Source of the DNA: Erysipelotrichaceae bacterium
GTDB lineage: Bacteria > Bacillota_I > Bacilli_A > Erysipelotrichales > Erysipelotrichaceae
NCBI GenBank assembly: GCA_017404785.1
Contig: JAFRBQ010000002.1
Coordinates: 62,001-126,000 of the forward strand
Length of the DNA: 64,000 nt
Reading direction: 5' to 3'
A program made the translations under genes and the position numbers. The notes beneath the pieces were generated by a model, which was not told where the DNA came from, ran no database searches, and saw nothing but the letters and a program-made list of their open reading frames with translations. The stretch's first letter is position 1. Every line of letters begins with the position of its first letter. Positions 53,101-62,080 of the stretch are shown piece after piece.

Positions 53101-53581
53101 TCGTACTGCCTAAAACAGGGATCGTACTGATATGGGTTTCCGGTTTCTCTTCAGTTTCGGTATTTTCGGTACTGATCGTATTATCGGAAACGGTAGTGCC
53201 TAAGGTCGGGATCGTACTTAAATGAGTATCCGGTTTTTCTTCGGCTTGCGTATTGTTGGTGATGACCGCATCTTCAGCGACAGGTGTCTGCTGAATACTG
53301 TCGGTCTTTTCCTCAGCTTCCTTGGCGTAATTATCCGTTATGTCCAGTACTTCCGGGAATTCGGCTTTCTTCTCTTCAGCAGCTCTTTCAGCTTCCAGCA
53401 ATGCTTCTTCTTCAGCAAATTCATCATCGTCTTCCTTAATGACGATATTGCTCAGCTGATTCTTGACAGAACCCCAAAAAGAGGAGAGTTTTGCTCCGAC
53501 TTTACCCGCTTTTCTTTCTTTCTGATCAGGGGCAGAATCCATGCCCTCATTCAAAACATTCTTATCTTTCATACAACTCAT
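50186..53581 (-). CDS. Class A penicillin-binding protein with a long repetitive cytoplasmic N-terminus
   Basis: The 1131-residue protein polymerises and cross-links peptidoglycan. Residues 1-275 are a cytoplasmic, acidic, Thr/Glu-rich region with two 30-residue repeats (114-143 and 144-173). A membrane helix spans about 278-307. The GT51 transglycosylase domain shows AIEDSRFFEHPGFD and GGSTITMQLIKN. The transpeptidase domain has the active-site serine in SSIKP and the KTGTTDWG motif. A C-terminal module after about residue 970 includes PASTA-like pieces and a Thr/Gly-rich end. The ATG at 53572 (MKDKNVL) is an alternative start. TATAAT-like boxes lie directly before the first ATG with no Shine-Dalgarno sequence. 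Confidence 0.92.
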   Translation of the reverse strand: MSCMKDKNVLNEGMDSAPDQKERKAGKVGAKLSSFWGSVKNQLSNIVIKEDDDEFAEEEALLEAERAAEEKKAEFPEVLDITDNYAKEAEEKTDSIQQTPVAEDAVITNNTQAEEKPDTHLSTIPTLGTTVSDNTISTENTETEEKPETHISTIPVLGSTISENTIKTEETVTDNIADTVKTEDSFIQDSSSELIDTVLAENTITTEKPITESVNIAGTVDPDVVSENVTTAEENISETIEKTETAEAEAKPKKKFSFNIKKKEKVNKQEKEPRPKASVFTFIMAILMCIFLLACLAGAIGAFVFAAKLCEDKPELKVEDLVAPDSSTIYDSEGNKIMELGMYLRENISYTEMPNNLIDAFLAIEDSRFFEHPGFDIPRFTKAIIENVRTRDFSQGGSTITMQLIKNTYYSIDADADSTIAAREGMSGIKRKMQEIVLALELENRTKTTKQEIIAMYINKVNYGNNIRGVQKAAQYYFGKDAKELNLSESAFLAGLINSPNTYNPYNDNYKYDNAYLDPDINYLSNATERRNEVLNLMVDHGYISEAEAQLAKSVRIEDMLIGVDVSFTEMNEKYQSYIDAVIDEVEEVTGESPYTTGMEIYTNMSPYMQEYIYDMQNEEEYVGIEFPNELCQSAIVVMDNQNGAVEALGGGRGESENAREFNRATSAYLNPGSSIKPVIDYALCIDALGYATSHTFTDMPYYLYDGNVLISNYDHAYHGDMLMTEALGRSQNTPAVQALAAVVAEKGEEFVIDYMNSIGFKFDYSDFDLQFAIGGNRCLVTPLQLAGAHAMFINGGRYIRPHTVNYIVYNDGRDNFVADTQGLQAISDATAWMVAYLEEYNMTGSFSSLMWYCNRYIDYPLYGKTGTTDWGDSGLDYGIPESATKDSWLVMQTNKYTISCWTGYDKLEKGAYFTTAEYQENTKSKIVTKILQELETHHSGTYDPYEPLKMPDSVTEFTHVKGAYPYAEPGGGYPTVTGYIAKKSLQEHPLVSVSEALKAAQENKKYIDGGIANLNGAYDGSTVWATWGTGAGENGFCTGEACDLSTSNVYGETTYAAGRIWFPHWTAIYSGGALPPYLFNITSDTGEVITGATEDLSLTEGIGGSKVTVCVAPSSSPSQACITIPASSGE
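53063..53242 (-). repeat. Two 90-base direct repeats in the PBP N-terminus
   Basis: Two adjacent copies of 30 codons encode EEKPDTHLSTIPTLGTTVSD and EEKPETHISTIPVLGSTISE-type units. They lie in the predicted cytoplasmic tail (residues 114-173). Later parts of the tail (ENTITTEKP) look like more diverged copies. Confidence 0.8.
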
Positions 53582-53653
53582 AATTATACTATATAATTAG
53601 GATAAATGATAATATAAAGGCGTGTCTGAAGGCACAAAAATGATGAGGAAATT

Positions 53654-54412
53654 ATGAAACTGATAAGCTGGAACGTTAACGGATTAAGGGCAGTCATGTC
53701 CAAAGGGACGCTGATCCCGTTCATCAATGAGGAAGATCCCGATATCATGGGTTTTGAAGAGACCAAGATGCAGGAGGATCAGCTGAATTTCAATTTTGAC
53801 GGTTATTTCCGTTACATGAATTCAGCTGAGAAAAAGGGTTATTCGGGAACGATGGTCCTGACCAAGAAGAGACCATTGAGCGTCACTTATGACATCAAAG
53901 GTGAGGATCACCCCAAGGAAGGCAGAGTCATCACCCTGGAATACGAGGATTTCTACTTCGTCTGTGCCTATGTGCCTAACTCCAAGGACGGACTCAAACG
54001 TCTGGATTACCGCATGCACTGGGAAGATGATCTCAGGAAGCATCTGATGAAGCTGGATAAGAAAAAACCGGTCATTTATACCGGCGATCTCAATGTCGCT
54101 CATAACGAGATCGACCTGAAAAATCCGGATGACAATCACTTCTCCGCCGGTTTCTCGGATGAGGAGAGGGAAAAGTTCGGTAGATTATTGAACAGCGGCT
54201 TCGCCGATTCGTTCCGTGTCCTTTATCCTGAGACCGTTAAGTACTCCTGGTGGTCATACAGGACCAAAGCCAGAGAGAGGAATGCGGGCTGGAGGATCGA
54301 TTATTTTATCGTTTCGCAGCGTCTGATGGATAAAGTTGAGGATTCTCTGATCTATAATGAGATAGAAGGAAGCGATCATTGTCCGGTAGGACTGATCATC
54401 AAGGAAGGATAA
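53654..54412 (+). CDS. xth: Exodeoxyribonuclease III family DNA-repair nuclease
   Basis: This enzyme cuts DNA at abasic sites. The 252 residues carry the metal and catalytic motifs in order: KLISWNVNGLRAV, FEETKMQEDQ, CAYVPNSKDG, YTGDLNVAHNEIDL, WWSYRTKARERNAGWRIDYF and the final SDHCPV. GAGGA precedes the ATG. It lies divergent to the PBP gene, and pepV follows after four bases. Confidence 0.95.
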   Translation: MKLISWNVNGLRAVMSKGTLIPFINEEDPDIMGFEETKMQEDQLNFNFDGYFRYMNSAEKKGYSGTMVLTKKRPLSVTYDIKGEDHPKEGRVITLEYEDFYFVCAYVPNSKDGLKRLDYRMHWEDDLRKHLMKLDKKKPVIYTGDLNVAHNEIDLKNPDDNHFSAGFSDEEREKFGRLLNSGFADSFRVLYPETVKYSWWSYRTKARERNAGWRIDYFIVSQRLMDKVEDSLIYNEIEGSDHCPVGLIIKEG

Positions 54413-54416
54413 GAAA

Positions 54417-55766
54417 ATGGAAATCAAACAGTTTATTGAAGAAAACATGGAAAACATTAAAGCTGATCTGGCAACACTGGTCAGTTACAATTCGGTCTAC
54501 AGCGATGATGTAGCGCCGTTTGGCTCAAACAACCGCAAGGTCCTGGACAAGGCTCTGGAACTGATGGAAGCCAAGGGCTTAAAGACGACCAATGATGAAT
54601 ACTACTGCGGCTTCGGTGAGACCGGTGAAGGCGAAAAGCTCATCGGTATTCTGGCGCACCTGGATGTCGTACCGGCCGGTGAAGGCTGGAACAGCGATCC
54701 TTTCCAGATGATCGAAAAAGACGGTTACTTTATCGGCAGAGGCGTCACTGATGACAAGGGTGGTGCTGTGGCTTCGATGTATGCCCTGAAATATCTGATC
54801 GATGAGAAGTATCCGTTCAAAAAAAGAGTCAGACTGATCTTAGGCTGCAATGAGGAGACCGGATCAGCGTGTATCGCTCACTATGTATCCAACTACGGAC
54901 ATATCGACTGCGGTTTCACCCCGGATGGCGACTTCCCGGGCATCTATGCCGAGAAGGGCATGCTGATGGCAAACCTGGTCGGACACAAGACGAAGATCAA
55001 ATCCATCAAAGGCGGTGAAGCTTCCAATGTCGTCTGCAAGAAAGTCACTGCTGTTTTGCCTGCCGGATCGTTCGATGAAGACAAATTCAAGAAATATCTG
55101 ATGGATAAAGGTCTGAGCTTTGAGATCGAAAAGGGTGACGATATCACGGTGACAGTCAATGGTGTGGCAGCGCATGCCTCCACTCCGGATCTTGGTGTCA
55201 ATGCGTTCAACCATCTGATGGAAGCACTTTATTATGCTGATCTCAACGATCCGTTCGTAGACTGGATCCACAAGAACTTCGCGCTTACTGTCCATGGTGA
55301 ACTTCTGGGCTATGAAAAGATCGCCGATGAGATCTCCAATACTTCGATCAACCTCGGTGTCATGGACAAGCAGGGTGACGATATCGTCGTCTCTCTGGAC
55401 ATGCGTTTCCCGGTCAAGAGCAACTGTGCGACAGTTTCTGAATACATGAAGATCAGCGAAGGAAGCAACGAGGTCGTTATCACCGAACTGACTGAACCGC
55501 TCTACTTCGATGTGAACAATCCGATGATCAAAGCTCTGAAGAAGGCCTATGAAGATGTGACCGGAGACAAAGAGAGCCAGATGGAGGCGATCGGCGGCGG
55601 TACTTATGCCAAGGCCATCCACAACTGTATTGCTTTCGGTGACGAATTCGCCGGTGAAAACAATCATATCCATGATGCGAATGAGTGCCAGAGCATCGAA
55701 TCGTTCAAGAAACAGATCGAGATCTATGTACAGGCGATCAAGAACCTCAATGAGGCTGAGATCTGA
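54417..55766 (+). CDS. pepV: M20-family dipeptidase, PepV-like
   Basis: PepV-type enzymes split a wide range of dipeptides in the cytoplasm using two zinc ions. The 449-residue protein has GILAHLDVVPAGEGW with the first metal ligand, GRGVTDDKGGAVASMYAL and the catalytic CNEETGSACIAHY. FTPDGDFPGIYAEKG follows, as in PepV, and the metal ligand near the end is in CIAFGDEFAGENNHIHDANE. It is co-transcribed with xth and closed by a terminator. Confidence 0.94.
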   Translation: MEIKQFIEENMENIKADLATLVSYNSVYSDDVAPFGSNNRKVLDKALELMEAKGLKTTNDEYYCGFGETGEGEKLIGILAHLDVVPAGEGWNSDPFQMIEKDGYFIGRGVTDDKGGAVASMYALKYLIDEKYPFKKRVRLILGCNEETGSACIAHYVSNYGHIDCGFTPDGDFPGIYAEKGMLMANLVGHKTKIKSIKGGEASNVVCKKVTAVLPAGSFDEDKFKKYLMDKGLSFEIEKGDDITVTVNGVAAHASTPDLGVNAFNHLMEALYYADLNDPFVDWIHKNFALTVHGELLGYEKIADEISNTSINLGVMDKQGDDIVVSLDMRFPVKSNCATVSEYMKISEGSNEVVITELTEPLYFDVNNPMIKALKKAYEDVTGDKESQMEAIGGGTYAKAIHNCIAFGDEFAGENNHIHDANECQSIESFKKQIEIYVQAIKNLNEAEI

Positions 55767-55775
55767 TCATTAATT

Positions 55776-55800
55776 ACCGTATCTCTGATACGGTTTTTTA
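55776..55800 (+). terminator. Terminator after pepV
   Basis: ACCGTATC and GATACGGT form an eight-base stem with a TCT loop, followed by six Ts. Confidence 0.92.
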
Positions 55801-55811
55801 ATGTTGGGGCA

Positions 55812-55820
55812 TGTTATAAT
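55812..55820 (+). promoter_or_regulatory. Extended -10 promoter placed to start at the HAD ATG
   Basis: TGTTATAAT (55812-55820) ends six bases before the ATG at 55827. The predicted start site is therefore the A of the ATG. No separate -35 is clear, as is usual for extended -10 promoters. Confidence 0.6.
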
Positions 55821-55826
55821 AAGGGC

Positions 55827-56639
55827 ATGAAAAACGCAAAACTGGCTCTGATCTACGACTTTGATAAGACCCTTTCTCCCCGGGATATGCAGGAGTTTCA
55901 TTACATAAAGTCACTGGGTTATGAGAACCCGGCTGATTTCTGGGCTGAATGCGGAGAGTTTTCAGATAAACACAACTGTGACGGCATCCTTTCCTACATG
56001 TACCTGATGGCTAATAAGAATAAAAATCTGACCAAAAAACAGCTGCAGGAAGAGGGAAAATACGTCAAGCTCTATACCGGGGTCAAGACCTGGTTTTCCA
56101 GGATCAATGAATACGGAAAGGCTCATCATGTGAATGTTGAGCATTTCATCATTTCTTCCGGATTAACTGATATCATCAAAGGCACACCGATCGCCAGAGA
56201 GTTCAAGAAGATCTATGCGTGCACCTATGCCTATGATGAGAACGGCAAGATCCTTTGGCCATCCAGACTGGTCAACTATACGATGAAGACTCAGTATCTT
56301 TTCAGGATCAATAACGGTATCTTCAAAGAGACCAATGACGAGGATCTCAACAGTTCCACTCCGGATACGGAAAAATACGTACCGATGGAGAACATGGTCT
56401 ATTTCGGTGACGGAAGTACCGATGTTCCAAGCATGAAGGTCGTTCAGCAGAACGGCGGCATCACGATCGCCGTCTTTGGCGATGAAGCCAAGCGCAATAA
56501 GGCCGAGAAGCTCTATGTGGATAAAAGGGCCAACTTCGTAGTAAAGGCCGATTATTCCAAGGGCAGCCGCATCGAAAAGATCGTAGAAGGTATCATCGAT
56601 TCTCTGGAAGCAAAAAGCAGATTGGAAGAATACAGATAA
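55827..56639 (+). CDS. HAD-superfamily phosphatase of the glycogen operon
   Basis: The 270-residue protein carries HAD motif I (LIYDFDKTLSP), motif II in a serine-rich strand (HFIISSGLTDII), and motif IV with two acids (VYFGDGSTDVPSM). It resembles phosphoserine-phosphatase-like HAD proteins with a large helical cap (about 30-110). The start must be at 55827, as motif I begins four residues later. Its stop abuts the start of the pullulanase-like gene. Its substrate is unknown; a sugar-phosphate role is an inference from the operon. Confidence 0.8.
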   Translation: MKNAKLALIYDFDKTLSPRDMQEFHYIKSLGYENPADFWAECGEFSDKHNCDGILSYMYLMANKNKNLTKKQLQEEGKYVKLYTGVKTWFSRINEYGKAHHVNVEHFIISSGLTDIIKGTPIAREFKKIYACTYAYDENGKILWPSRLVNYTMKTQYLFRINNGIFKETNDEDLNSSTPDTEKYVPMENMVYFGDGSTDVPSMKVVQQNGGITIAVFGDEAKRNKAEKLYVDKRANFVVKADYSKGSRIEKIVEGIIDSLEAKSRLEEYR

Positions 56640-58328
56640 ATGAGCGAACAACAGGCTGATTTCAATATCAGGTCTTTAGGGAGTTTTTATTTTCCGGACA
56701 AGACACTGTTCAGAGTCTATGCACCTGATTACAGTGAACTGGATCTGGTCATAAAGGGACGTTCCTATGCCATGCATCGTAACGGTGCGTGTTTTGAAAT
56801 AGCCATCAGCGGGGATCTTGAGAAGGCCGGCTATCACTTTGAAGGTGACGGCGTGTCTTTCCGGGATCCTTTTTCATATCTTGATATCGGCAAAGAATCG
56901 ATCGTTTTAAACAGGAAGAAGTTTCTGAACGAGACCATCGTACCGGTCAACGGCTTCAGGACACCGATCATCTATGAGTGCTCGGTCCGGGATTTTTCCG
57001 CTGACCGCTCTTTTACCGGAAAACACAAAAAGAAGTTCCTGGGACTCAGTGAGGAAGGGCTGAAGATCAAAGGTCAGCCGATCGGACTGGATCATCTGGT
57101 GTATCTGGGTATCACCCATCTGCAGCTGATGCCGATCCTGGAATTCGATTACGATAAGAGCACCTATAACTGGGGCTACAATCCGATAGCCTACAACTAT
57201 GTGCAGAAGGATTTCGTCTATGATCAGAAGGATCCTTATGCCTATATCAACGAATTAAGAAAAACAGTCAATATCTTACATAAAAAAGGTATCAGAGTCA
57301 CCCTGGATGTTGTCTTCAATCACGTCTATGATCACAAGAAGAACGATCTGGGGAAGATGCTGAAAGGGAGACTGTACCGGTATAAGGATAACGGTGAGAT
57401 CGCTCAGGGATCGCTGTGCGGCAACGAAGTGAAGAGCGAAGATCCTTTCGTTAGGGCTTATTTCGTAGAGATGGTCACCCGCTATCTGAAGCTTTATGAC
57501 ATCGACGGTATCCGCATGGATCTCATGGGGATGCTCGATATAGAAACGATCAATGCGATCAGAAATGAGCTGTGTTTCTTCAAAAAGGATTTCCTGGTCT
57601 ATGGCGAAGGCTGGAACATGGGCGATGTTTTACCGGAAGGTGAAAGAGCTTCGATAAACAACTACCGTCAGCTGCCCGGTGTCAGGATGTTCAATGATTT
57701 CTTCCGCGATACGATCATCAATTACATCTCCGGCAACAATGAGATCAAGGAAGAAGTGAAAAGAGCTCTGGCAGCCAACGAAGCATACCTCGATCAGGAA
57801 CATACGCTCAACTACGTGGAGTGTCACGACAACTACACGATGATCGACAGGATGAATCTGTATAAATCCGATGAGCCGAAGTGGCTGGCCGCAAAACGCT
57901 GCAAGCTTGCTTTGTCTTTATTACTTATAGCCAGAGGCGCACCTTTCATCCACATGGGTGAAGAATTCAACCGTACCAAGTATGGCCTGCGCGATTCCTA
58001 TAATTCAGGTGATCACATCAATGCGATCGACTGGGAACTCAGAGTCGAGAATGCGCAGCTCTGTGACTATGTAAGGGATCTGATCAGGATAAGGAAGGAA
58101 AACAGCTGTTTCGATGATCCTGAGACAACTATCGATTTCTATGAGTATTACGAGTGCCTGGTATTCAGGCTGGGCACGATGAAGATCATCATCAATCCGA
58201 CGGTCCATGATTATGTCTATGATGACGGGCAGACCTATGATGTGATCTTCAGTGAGCGGGGAGCGTGTGATTACCGCAATAATCTGATCACTGTTTCCTC
58301 CGTTTCGCTGGTGATTTGTAAACTGTAA
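56640..58328 (+). CDS. Type I pullulanase-like alpha-glucan debranching enzyme (GH13)
   Basis: This enzyme should cut alpha-1,6 branches in glycogen or related glucans in the cytoplasm, as no signal peptide is present. Of 562 residues, about 1-90 form a CBM48-like beta domain (LFRVYAPDYSELDLVI). YNWGYNPIAYNYV is the type I pullulanase signature. The GH13 regions follow: DVVFNHVYD, DGIRMDLMGM with the nucleophile Asp, VYGEGWNMGD with the acid Glu, and YVECHDNYTM. It lies upstream of the glgC gene, so synthesis and remodelling of glycogen are linked. Confidence 0.88.
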   Translation: MSEQQADFNIRSLGSFYFPDKTLFRVYAPDYSELDLVIKGRSYAMHRNGACFEIAISGDLEKAGYHFEGDGVSFRDPFSYLDIGKESIVLNRKKFLNETIVPVNGFRTPIIYECSVRDFSADRSFTGKHKKKFLGLSEEGLKIKGQPIGLDHLVYLGITHLQLMPILEFDYDKSTYNWGYNPIAYNYVQKDFVYDQKDPYAYINELRKTVNILHKKGIRVTLDVVFNHVYDHKKNDLGKMLKGRLYRYKDNGEIAQGSLCGNEVKSEDPFVRAYFVEMVTRYLKLYDIDGIRMDLMGMLDIETINAIRNELCFFKKDFLVYGEGWNMGDVLPEGERASINNYRQLPGVRMFNDFFRDTIINYISGNNEIKEEVKRALAANEAYLDQEHTLNYVECHDNYTMIDRMNLYKSDEPKWLAAKRCKLALSLLLIARGAPFIHMGEEFNRTKYGLRDSYNSGDHINAIDWELRVENAQLCDYVRDLIRIRKENSCFDDPETTIDFYEYYECLVFRLGTMKIIINPTVHDYVYDDGQTYDVIFSERGACDYRNNLITVSSVSLVICKL

Positions 58329-58333
58329 TGAGT

Positions 58334-58339
58334 TATAAT
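58334..58339 (+). promoter_or_regulatory. Possible internal promoter before glgC
   Basis: A TATAAT lies 33 bases before the glgC ATG, without a good -35. The leader contains a short CAGTA/TACTG hairpin and GAGGGG as a ribosome site. It could boost the biosynthetic genes over the debranching gene. Confidence 0.35.
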
Positions 58340-58372
58340 TAAGACAGTAAATACTGAGGGGTATTATTTATC

Positions 58373-59530
58373 ATGAAAAAGAACAATATGGTAGCAATGA
58401 TACTTGCTGGAGGTAGAGGTTCTCGTCTTTTTGATTTGACCAAAAAGGTCGCAAAACCTGCTGTACACTTCGGCGGTAAGTATCGCATCATTGATTTTGC
58501 GCTGTCCAATTGCGCAAATTCACACATTTCCACTGTAGGTGTTCTTGTTCAGTATGAATCGATCCTTTTGAGTTCATACTCCGCAAGAAGCTCGACCTGG
58601 GGACTCGATTCCAAGGGCGGTGGCGTCTATGTCCTTTCTCCGCGTGAGAAGGATGAGACAGGCCTCGGACTCTACAACGGTACGGCCGATGCCATCTATC
58701 AGAACCTGGACTTCCTCGATCAGGAAGAGGCTGATTACGTACTGGTACTCTCTGGTGACCACATCTACAAGATGGACTACGAAAAGATGCTTCAGGCTCA
58801 CATCGATACCAATGCCGAGGCGACGATCGCCGTCATTGAAGTACCAAAGAAGGAAGCCAGCCGTTTCGGTATCATGAATACCGACAAGGATGACAGGATC
58901 ATCGAATTCGAAGAGAAACCAAAGGAGCCGAAATCCAATCTGGCTTCAATGGGCGTCTACATCTTCTCTTACAAGAATTTCCGCAAGTATCTGAAAGAGG
59001 ATGCGAAGAATGCGGAATCCGCTCATGACTTCGGCAAGAGCATTATTCCGGCTTATCTGGCGGACGGCCTGAAACTGCAGGCTTACCGTTTCAAGGGCTA
59101 CTGGAAGGATGTCGGTACGATCGATTCCTTATGGGAAGCCAACATGGATCTGCTCAAGGACAACAGCGGCCTGGATCTTTTCGATCCGGACTGGAAGATC
59201 TATACCGACGACGCTGCAGCCACACCGCAGTGCATCGGCAACAAGGCACAGATCGACAATGCGTTCATCACTCAGGGTGCCATCATCAACGGCAAAGTCA
59301 ATCATTCCGTCATCTTCTCAGGTGCTGAGATCTGCGAGGATGCGAAAGTCGATGAATCAGTTATCATGAACAACGTTACAGTAGGTAAGGGCGCCAAACT
59401 GACCAGATGTCTGGTAGCTGATGATGTCAGGATCCCTGAAGGAATGAAACTGGGAGATGATAAATCTAAAGAAATTCTGCTTGTATCAAAAGCCCTGATA
59501 GCTAAAAAGGTAGGTGCCGAGCATGAGTAA
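58373..59530 (+). CDS. glgC: Glucose-1-phosphate adenylyltransferase
   Basis: GlgC makes ADP-glucose, the donor for glycogen synthesis. The 385-residue protein has the N-terminal [20 protein letters not shown], the ATP and regulatory site residues of this family, [16 protein letters not shown], and [21 protein letters not shown] left-handed beta-helix domain follows from about residue 290. It ends eight bases inside glgD. Confidence 0.96.
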   Translation: MKKNNMVAMILAGGRGSRLFDLTKKVAKPAVHFGGKYRIIDFALSNCANSHISTVGVLVQYESILLSSYSARSSTWGLDSKGGGVYVLSPREKDETGLGLYNGTADAIYQNLDFLDQEEADYVLVLSGDHIYKMDYEKMLQAHIDTNAEATIAVIEVPKKEASRFGIMNTDKDDRIIEFEEKPKEPKSNLASMGVYIFSYKNFRKYLKEDAKNAESAHDFGKSIIPAYLADGLKLQAYRFKGYWKDVGTIDSLWEANMDLLKDNSGLDLFDPDWKIYTDDAAATPQCIGNKAQIDNAFITQGAIINGKVNHSVIFSGAEICEDAKVDESVIMNNVTVGKGAKLTRCLVADDVRIPEGMKLGDDKSKEILLVSKALIAKKVGAEHE

Positions 59531-60638
59531 AGTATTAGGAATCCTTAATTTTGAACCTTCATATGTCCATGTCAGAGGTCTGGAGGACTTCCGTCCGATC
59601 TCCGCAACTTCTATTTTGGGCCGTTACAGAGTAATCGACTTCATGCTTTCGAATTTCACCAATTCCGGCATCGAAGCGATCAAGGTCTTCATCAAGAACA
59701 GACCGCGTTCAACGGTCGAACATATCACCAGGACCAGCTACAATCTCAACTCCAAGAGAGGCAAGATCCAGCTGCTCAACGGTGATACCGATTATTCCAA
59801 CAACGATCTTTTCAATGTGGATGTCCAGGCTTTCAGGGCCTACATGGAATTCATCGATGTCGAGAATCCGTCTTATGTGATCATCGCTCCTTCACATTTC
59901 ATCTTCAAACAGGATTTCTCGGAGATGCTGGATTACCACATCAAATCCAAGAACGATATCACGATCCTTTATCAGAACGTCAATGATGCTGACAAACAGT
60001 ATCTGATGGGCGATCTTTTGAACATCAACGATCACAAACGCGTCACGGAGATCCACAAGAACCGCGGCAAATACAAGAAAGCTTCTGTTTCCCTGGAGTC
60101 TTATATCATGTCGACCCTGACTTTTAAACAGCTGGTCGATGAAGCCGTCATGACTTCAAGTCTCTATTCACTTTCCGACATCATCGCCGACTGTGCCAGA
60201 GCCATGAAGATCGGTGCTTATCAGCATCACGGTTTCTCAGCCTGCATCTCAACGCTGAATGCCTACTATGATGCCAATATGCAGATCAAGAAGGAAAAGG
60301 AACTGCTCAGACTGATCAATGATGACTGGCCGATCTATACGATGACCAATGACTCCTGCCCGACTTTGTATAAGAAGGGTGCCAAGGTCACCGGTTCGCT
60401 GGTCGCCAACGGCTGCCAGATCGAAGGTACCGTCATCAACTCGGTCATCGGCCGTAATGTCGTCATTAAAGAGGGCGCTGTCATCAAGGACTCTGTCGTC
60501 CTTCCTGATACCCTGATCGACAAGAATGTCAAACTAGAATGCAGTGTCGTCGACAGACTGTCGATCATCACGCATATTAAGGATCTTAAAGGAACCAAAG
60601 AAGAACCTATATACATCAAACGGGGAGATCGTATCTGA
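59523..60638 (+). CDS. glgD: GlgD, regulatory paralogue of ADP-glucose pyrophosphorylase
   Basis: GlgD pairs with GlgC and raises its activity in Firmicutes; by itself it is usually inactive. The start at 59523 ([10 protein letters not shown]) overlaps glgC by eight bases. The 371-residue protein has the fold of GlgC but lacks its N-terminal glycine-rich nucleotide loop. [20 protein letters not shown] is the family signature. The C-terminal beta-helix ([20 protein letters not shown]) is complete. Confidence 0.95.
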   Translation: MSKVLGILNFEPSYVHVRGLEDFRPISATSILGRYRVIDFMLSNFTNSGIEAIKVFIKNRPRSTVEHITRTSYNLNSKRGKIQLLNGDTDYSNNDLFNVDVQAFRAYMEFIDVENPSYVIIAPSHFIFKQDFSEMLDYHIKSKNDITILYQNVNDADKQYLMGDLLNINDHKRVTEIHKNRGKYKKASVSLESYIMSTLTFKQLVDEAVMTSSLYSLSDIIADCARAMKIGAYQHHGFSACISTLNAYYDANMQIKKEKELLRLINDDWPIYTMTNDSCPTLYKKGAKVTGSLVANGCQIEGTVINSVIGRNVVIKEGAVIKDSVVLPDTLIDKNVKLECSVVDRLSIITHIKDLKGTKEEPIYIKRGDRI

Positions 60639-62080
60639 TGACCAGAGTAATGTTTGTTTCTTTTGAATCGCTGCCTTTTGTGAAGACCGGGGGACTGGCC
60701 GATGTTGTGTATGCCCTGCCAAAGGCTCTCAACAAAGATGAATTTGAAGTACGTGTCGTCATGCCGATGTTCAAGACCATCAAGGAAAAGTACGGTGAAG
60801 ATATGAAGTATCTCGATCATATCTATGTTCAGAGCGGTTTCATCAACGAAGAAGCAAACATTCTCTCATATGTGAATGAAGGGGTAGAGTACTGGTTCAT
60901 CGAGAACGATACCTACTTCAACAGAGATGGTGTCTACGGCTATGCCGATGATGCGGCAAGGTTCTCATTCTTCAATGTGGCTGTTCTGGAGATGATGATC
61001 AAACTCGATTATTATCCGGATATCTGTCATGAACATGACTACCATACCGCGATCTTACCGGCTTTATGCAAGATCAGATTCAACGAGATCGAAGCGATCC
61101 GCAAGATCAAACACATCCTGACGATCCACAACCTGGCTTATCAGGGCGAATATGACAAGCAGGTCCTCTTCGATTATCTTGGTTTTGATTACCGCTACTA
61201 TGAGAACGGTGATCTGCGTTTCAATGATTACTGCAACTTCATGAAGATCGGTATCGTCTATGCGGATTTCGTGACAACGGTCTCCAGGACCTATGCGGAA
61301 GAGATCCAGACGCCGGAATACGGCTGCAAGCTGGATGTCATCCTGAAATACCGCAGTGCCGATCTCTATGGTATCGTGAACGGTATCGATACCGAATCCT
61401 TCGATCCAAGTACGGATAAGTATATCCATCACAATTATTCATTGCGCAACTACATCACCGGCAAGCGTGAGAACAAGCGTTCGCTGCAATACCAGCTGGG
61501 CCTTGAGGAAAAGCCTGATACGCTGTTGCTGGGCATGGTGTCACGCCTGACTTTCCAGAAGGGTGCGGATATCTTCCTGGGTGCCATTCAGGACATCTTA
61601 CGCAAAGATGTGCAGATCGCCGTACTGGGGACCGGAGAATCCAAACATGAGTATTCATTCAAGATGCTGGAGAATGAAAACAAGGGCCGTTTCGTCTACT
61701 ATTGCGGCTACAACGAGCCGCTGGCTCATGCGATGTATGCCGGACTGGATATGCTGGTGATGCCGTCACTGTTTGAACCGTGCGGGATCTCACAGCTGAT
61801 CTCGATGCGCTACGGTACTTTGCCGATGGTCAGAGAGACCGGCGGACTCAAGGATACCGTCGAACCGCTCAACGAATACACGAATACCGGAACGGGCTTC
61901 TCCTTCCGGGAATACTCTTCCAGTGATTTCCTGAATATCTTCAATTACGCCTATACACAGTATTATGAGTATCCGGAAAGATGGAAGATGCTGATCAAGA
62001 ATGCGATGCGCTATGATGTCTCATTCAACAAGTCAGCGAGAGAATACGAAGATCTTTACAGGAAGGTGCTGGACAAATGA
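60638..62080 (+). CDS. glgA: Glycogen synthase, ADP-glucose dependent (GT5)
   Basis: GlgA adds glucose from ADP-glucose to the growing alpha-1,4 chain. The 480-residue protein has the KTGGLADVVYALPKALN donor-site motif near the N-terminus and ICHEHDYHTAILPAL. The C-terminal GT-B signature is PSLFEPCGISQLISMRYGT, followed by VRETGGLKDTVEPLN. It overlaps glgD by one base and glgB by four. Confidence 0.97.
   Translation: MTRVMFVSFESLPFVKTGGLADVVYALPKALNKDEFEVRVVMPMFKTIKEKYGEDMKYLDHIYVQSGFINEEANILSYVNEGVEYWFIENDTYFNRDGVYGYADDAARFSFFNVAVLEMMIKLDYYPDICHEHDYHTAILPALCKIRFNEIEAIRKIKHILTIHNLAYQGEYDKQVLFDYLGFDYRYYENGDLRFNDYCNFMKIGIVYADFVTTVSRTYAEEIQTPEYGCKLDVILKYRSADLYGIVNGIDTESFDPSTDKYIHHNYSLRNYITGKRENKRSLQYQLGLEEKPDTLLLGMVSRLTFQKGADIFLGAIQDILRKDVQIAVLGTGESKHEYSFKMLENENKGRFVYYCGYNEPLAHAMYAGLDMLVMPSLFEPCGISQLISMRYGTLPMVRETGGLKDTVEPLNEYTNTGTGFSFREYSSSDFLNIFNYAYTQYYEYPERWKMLIKNAMRYDVSFNKSAREYEDLYRKVLDK

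Noticed and set aside
54864..55673. A 269-codon frame on the minus strand opposite pepV
   Set aside because: pepV is a clear gene with all family motifs; the opposite frame has no recognised motif or ribosome site and is a by-product of codon use.
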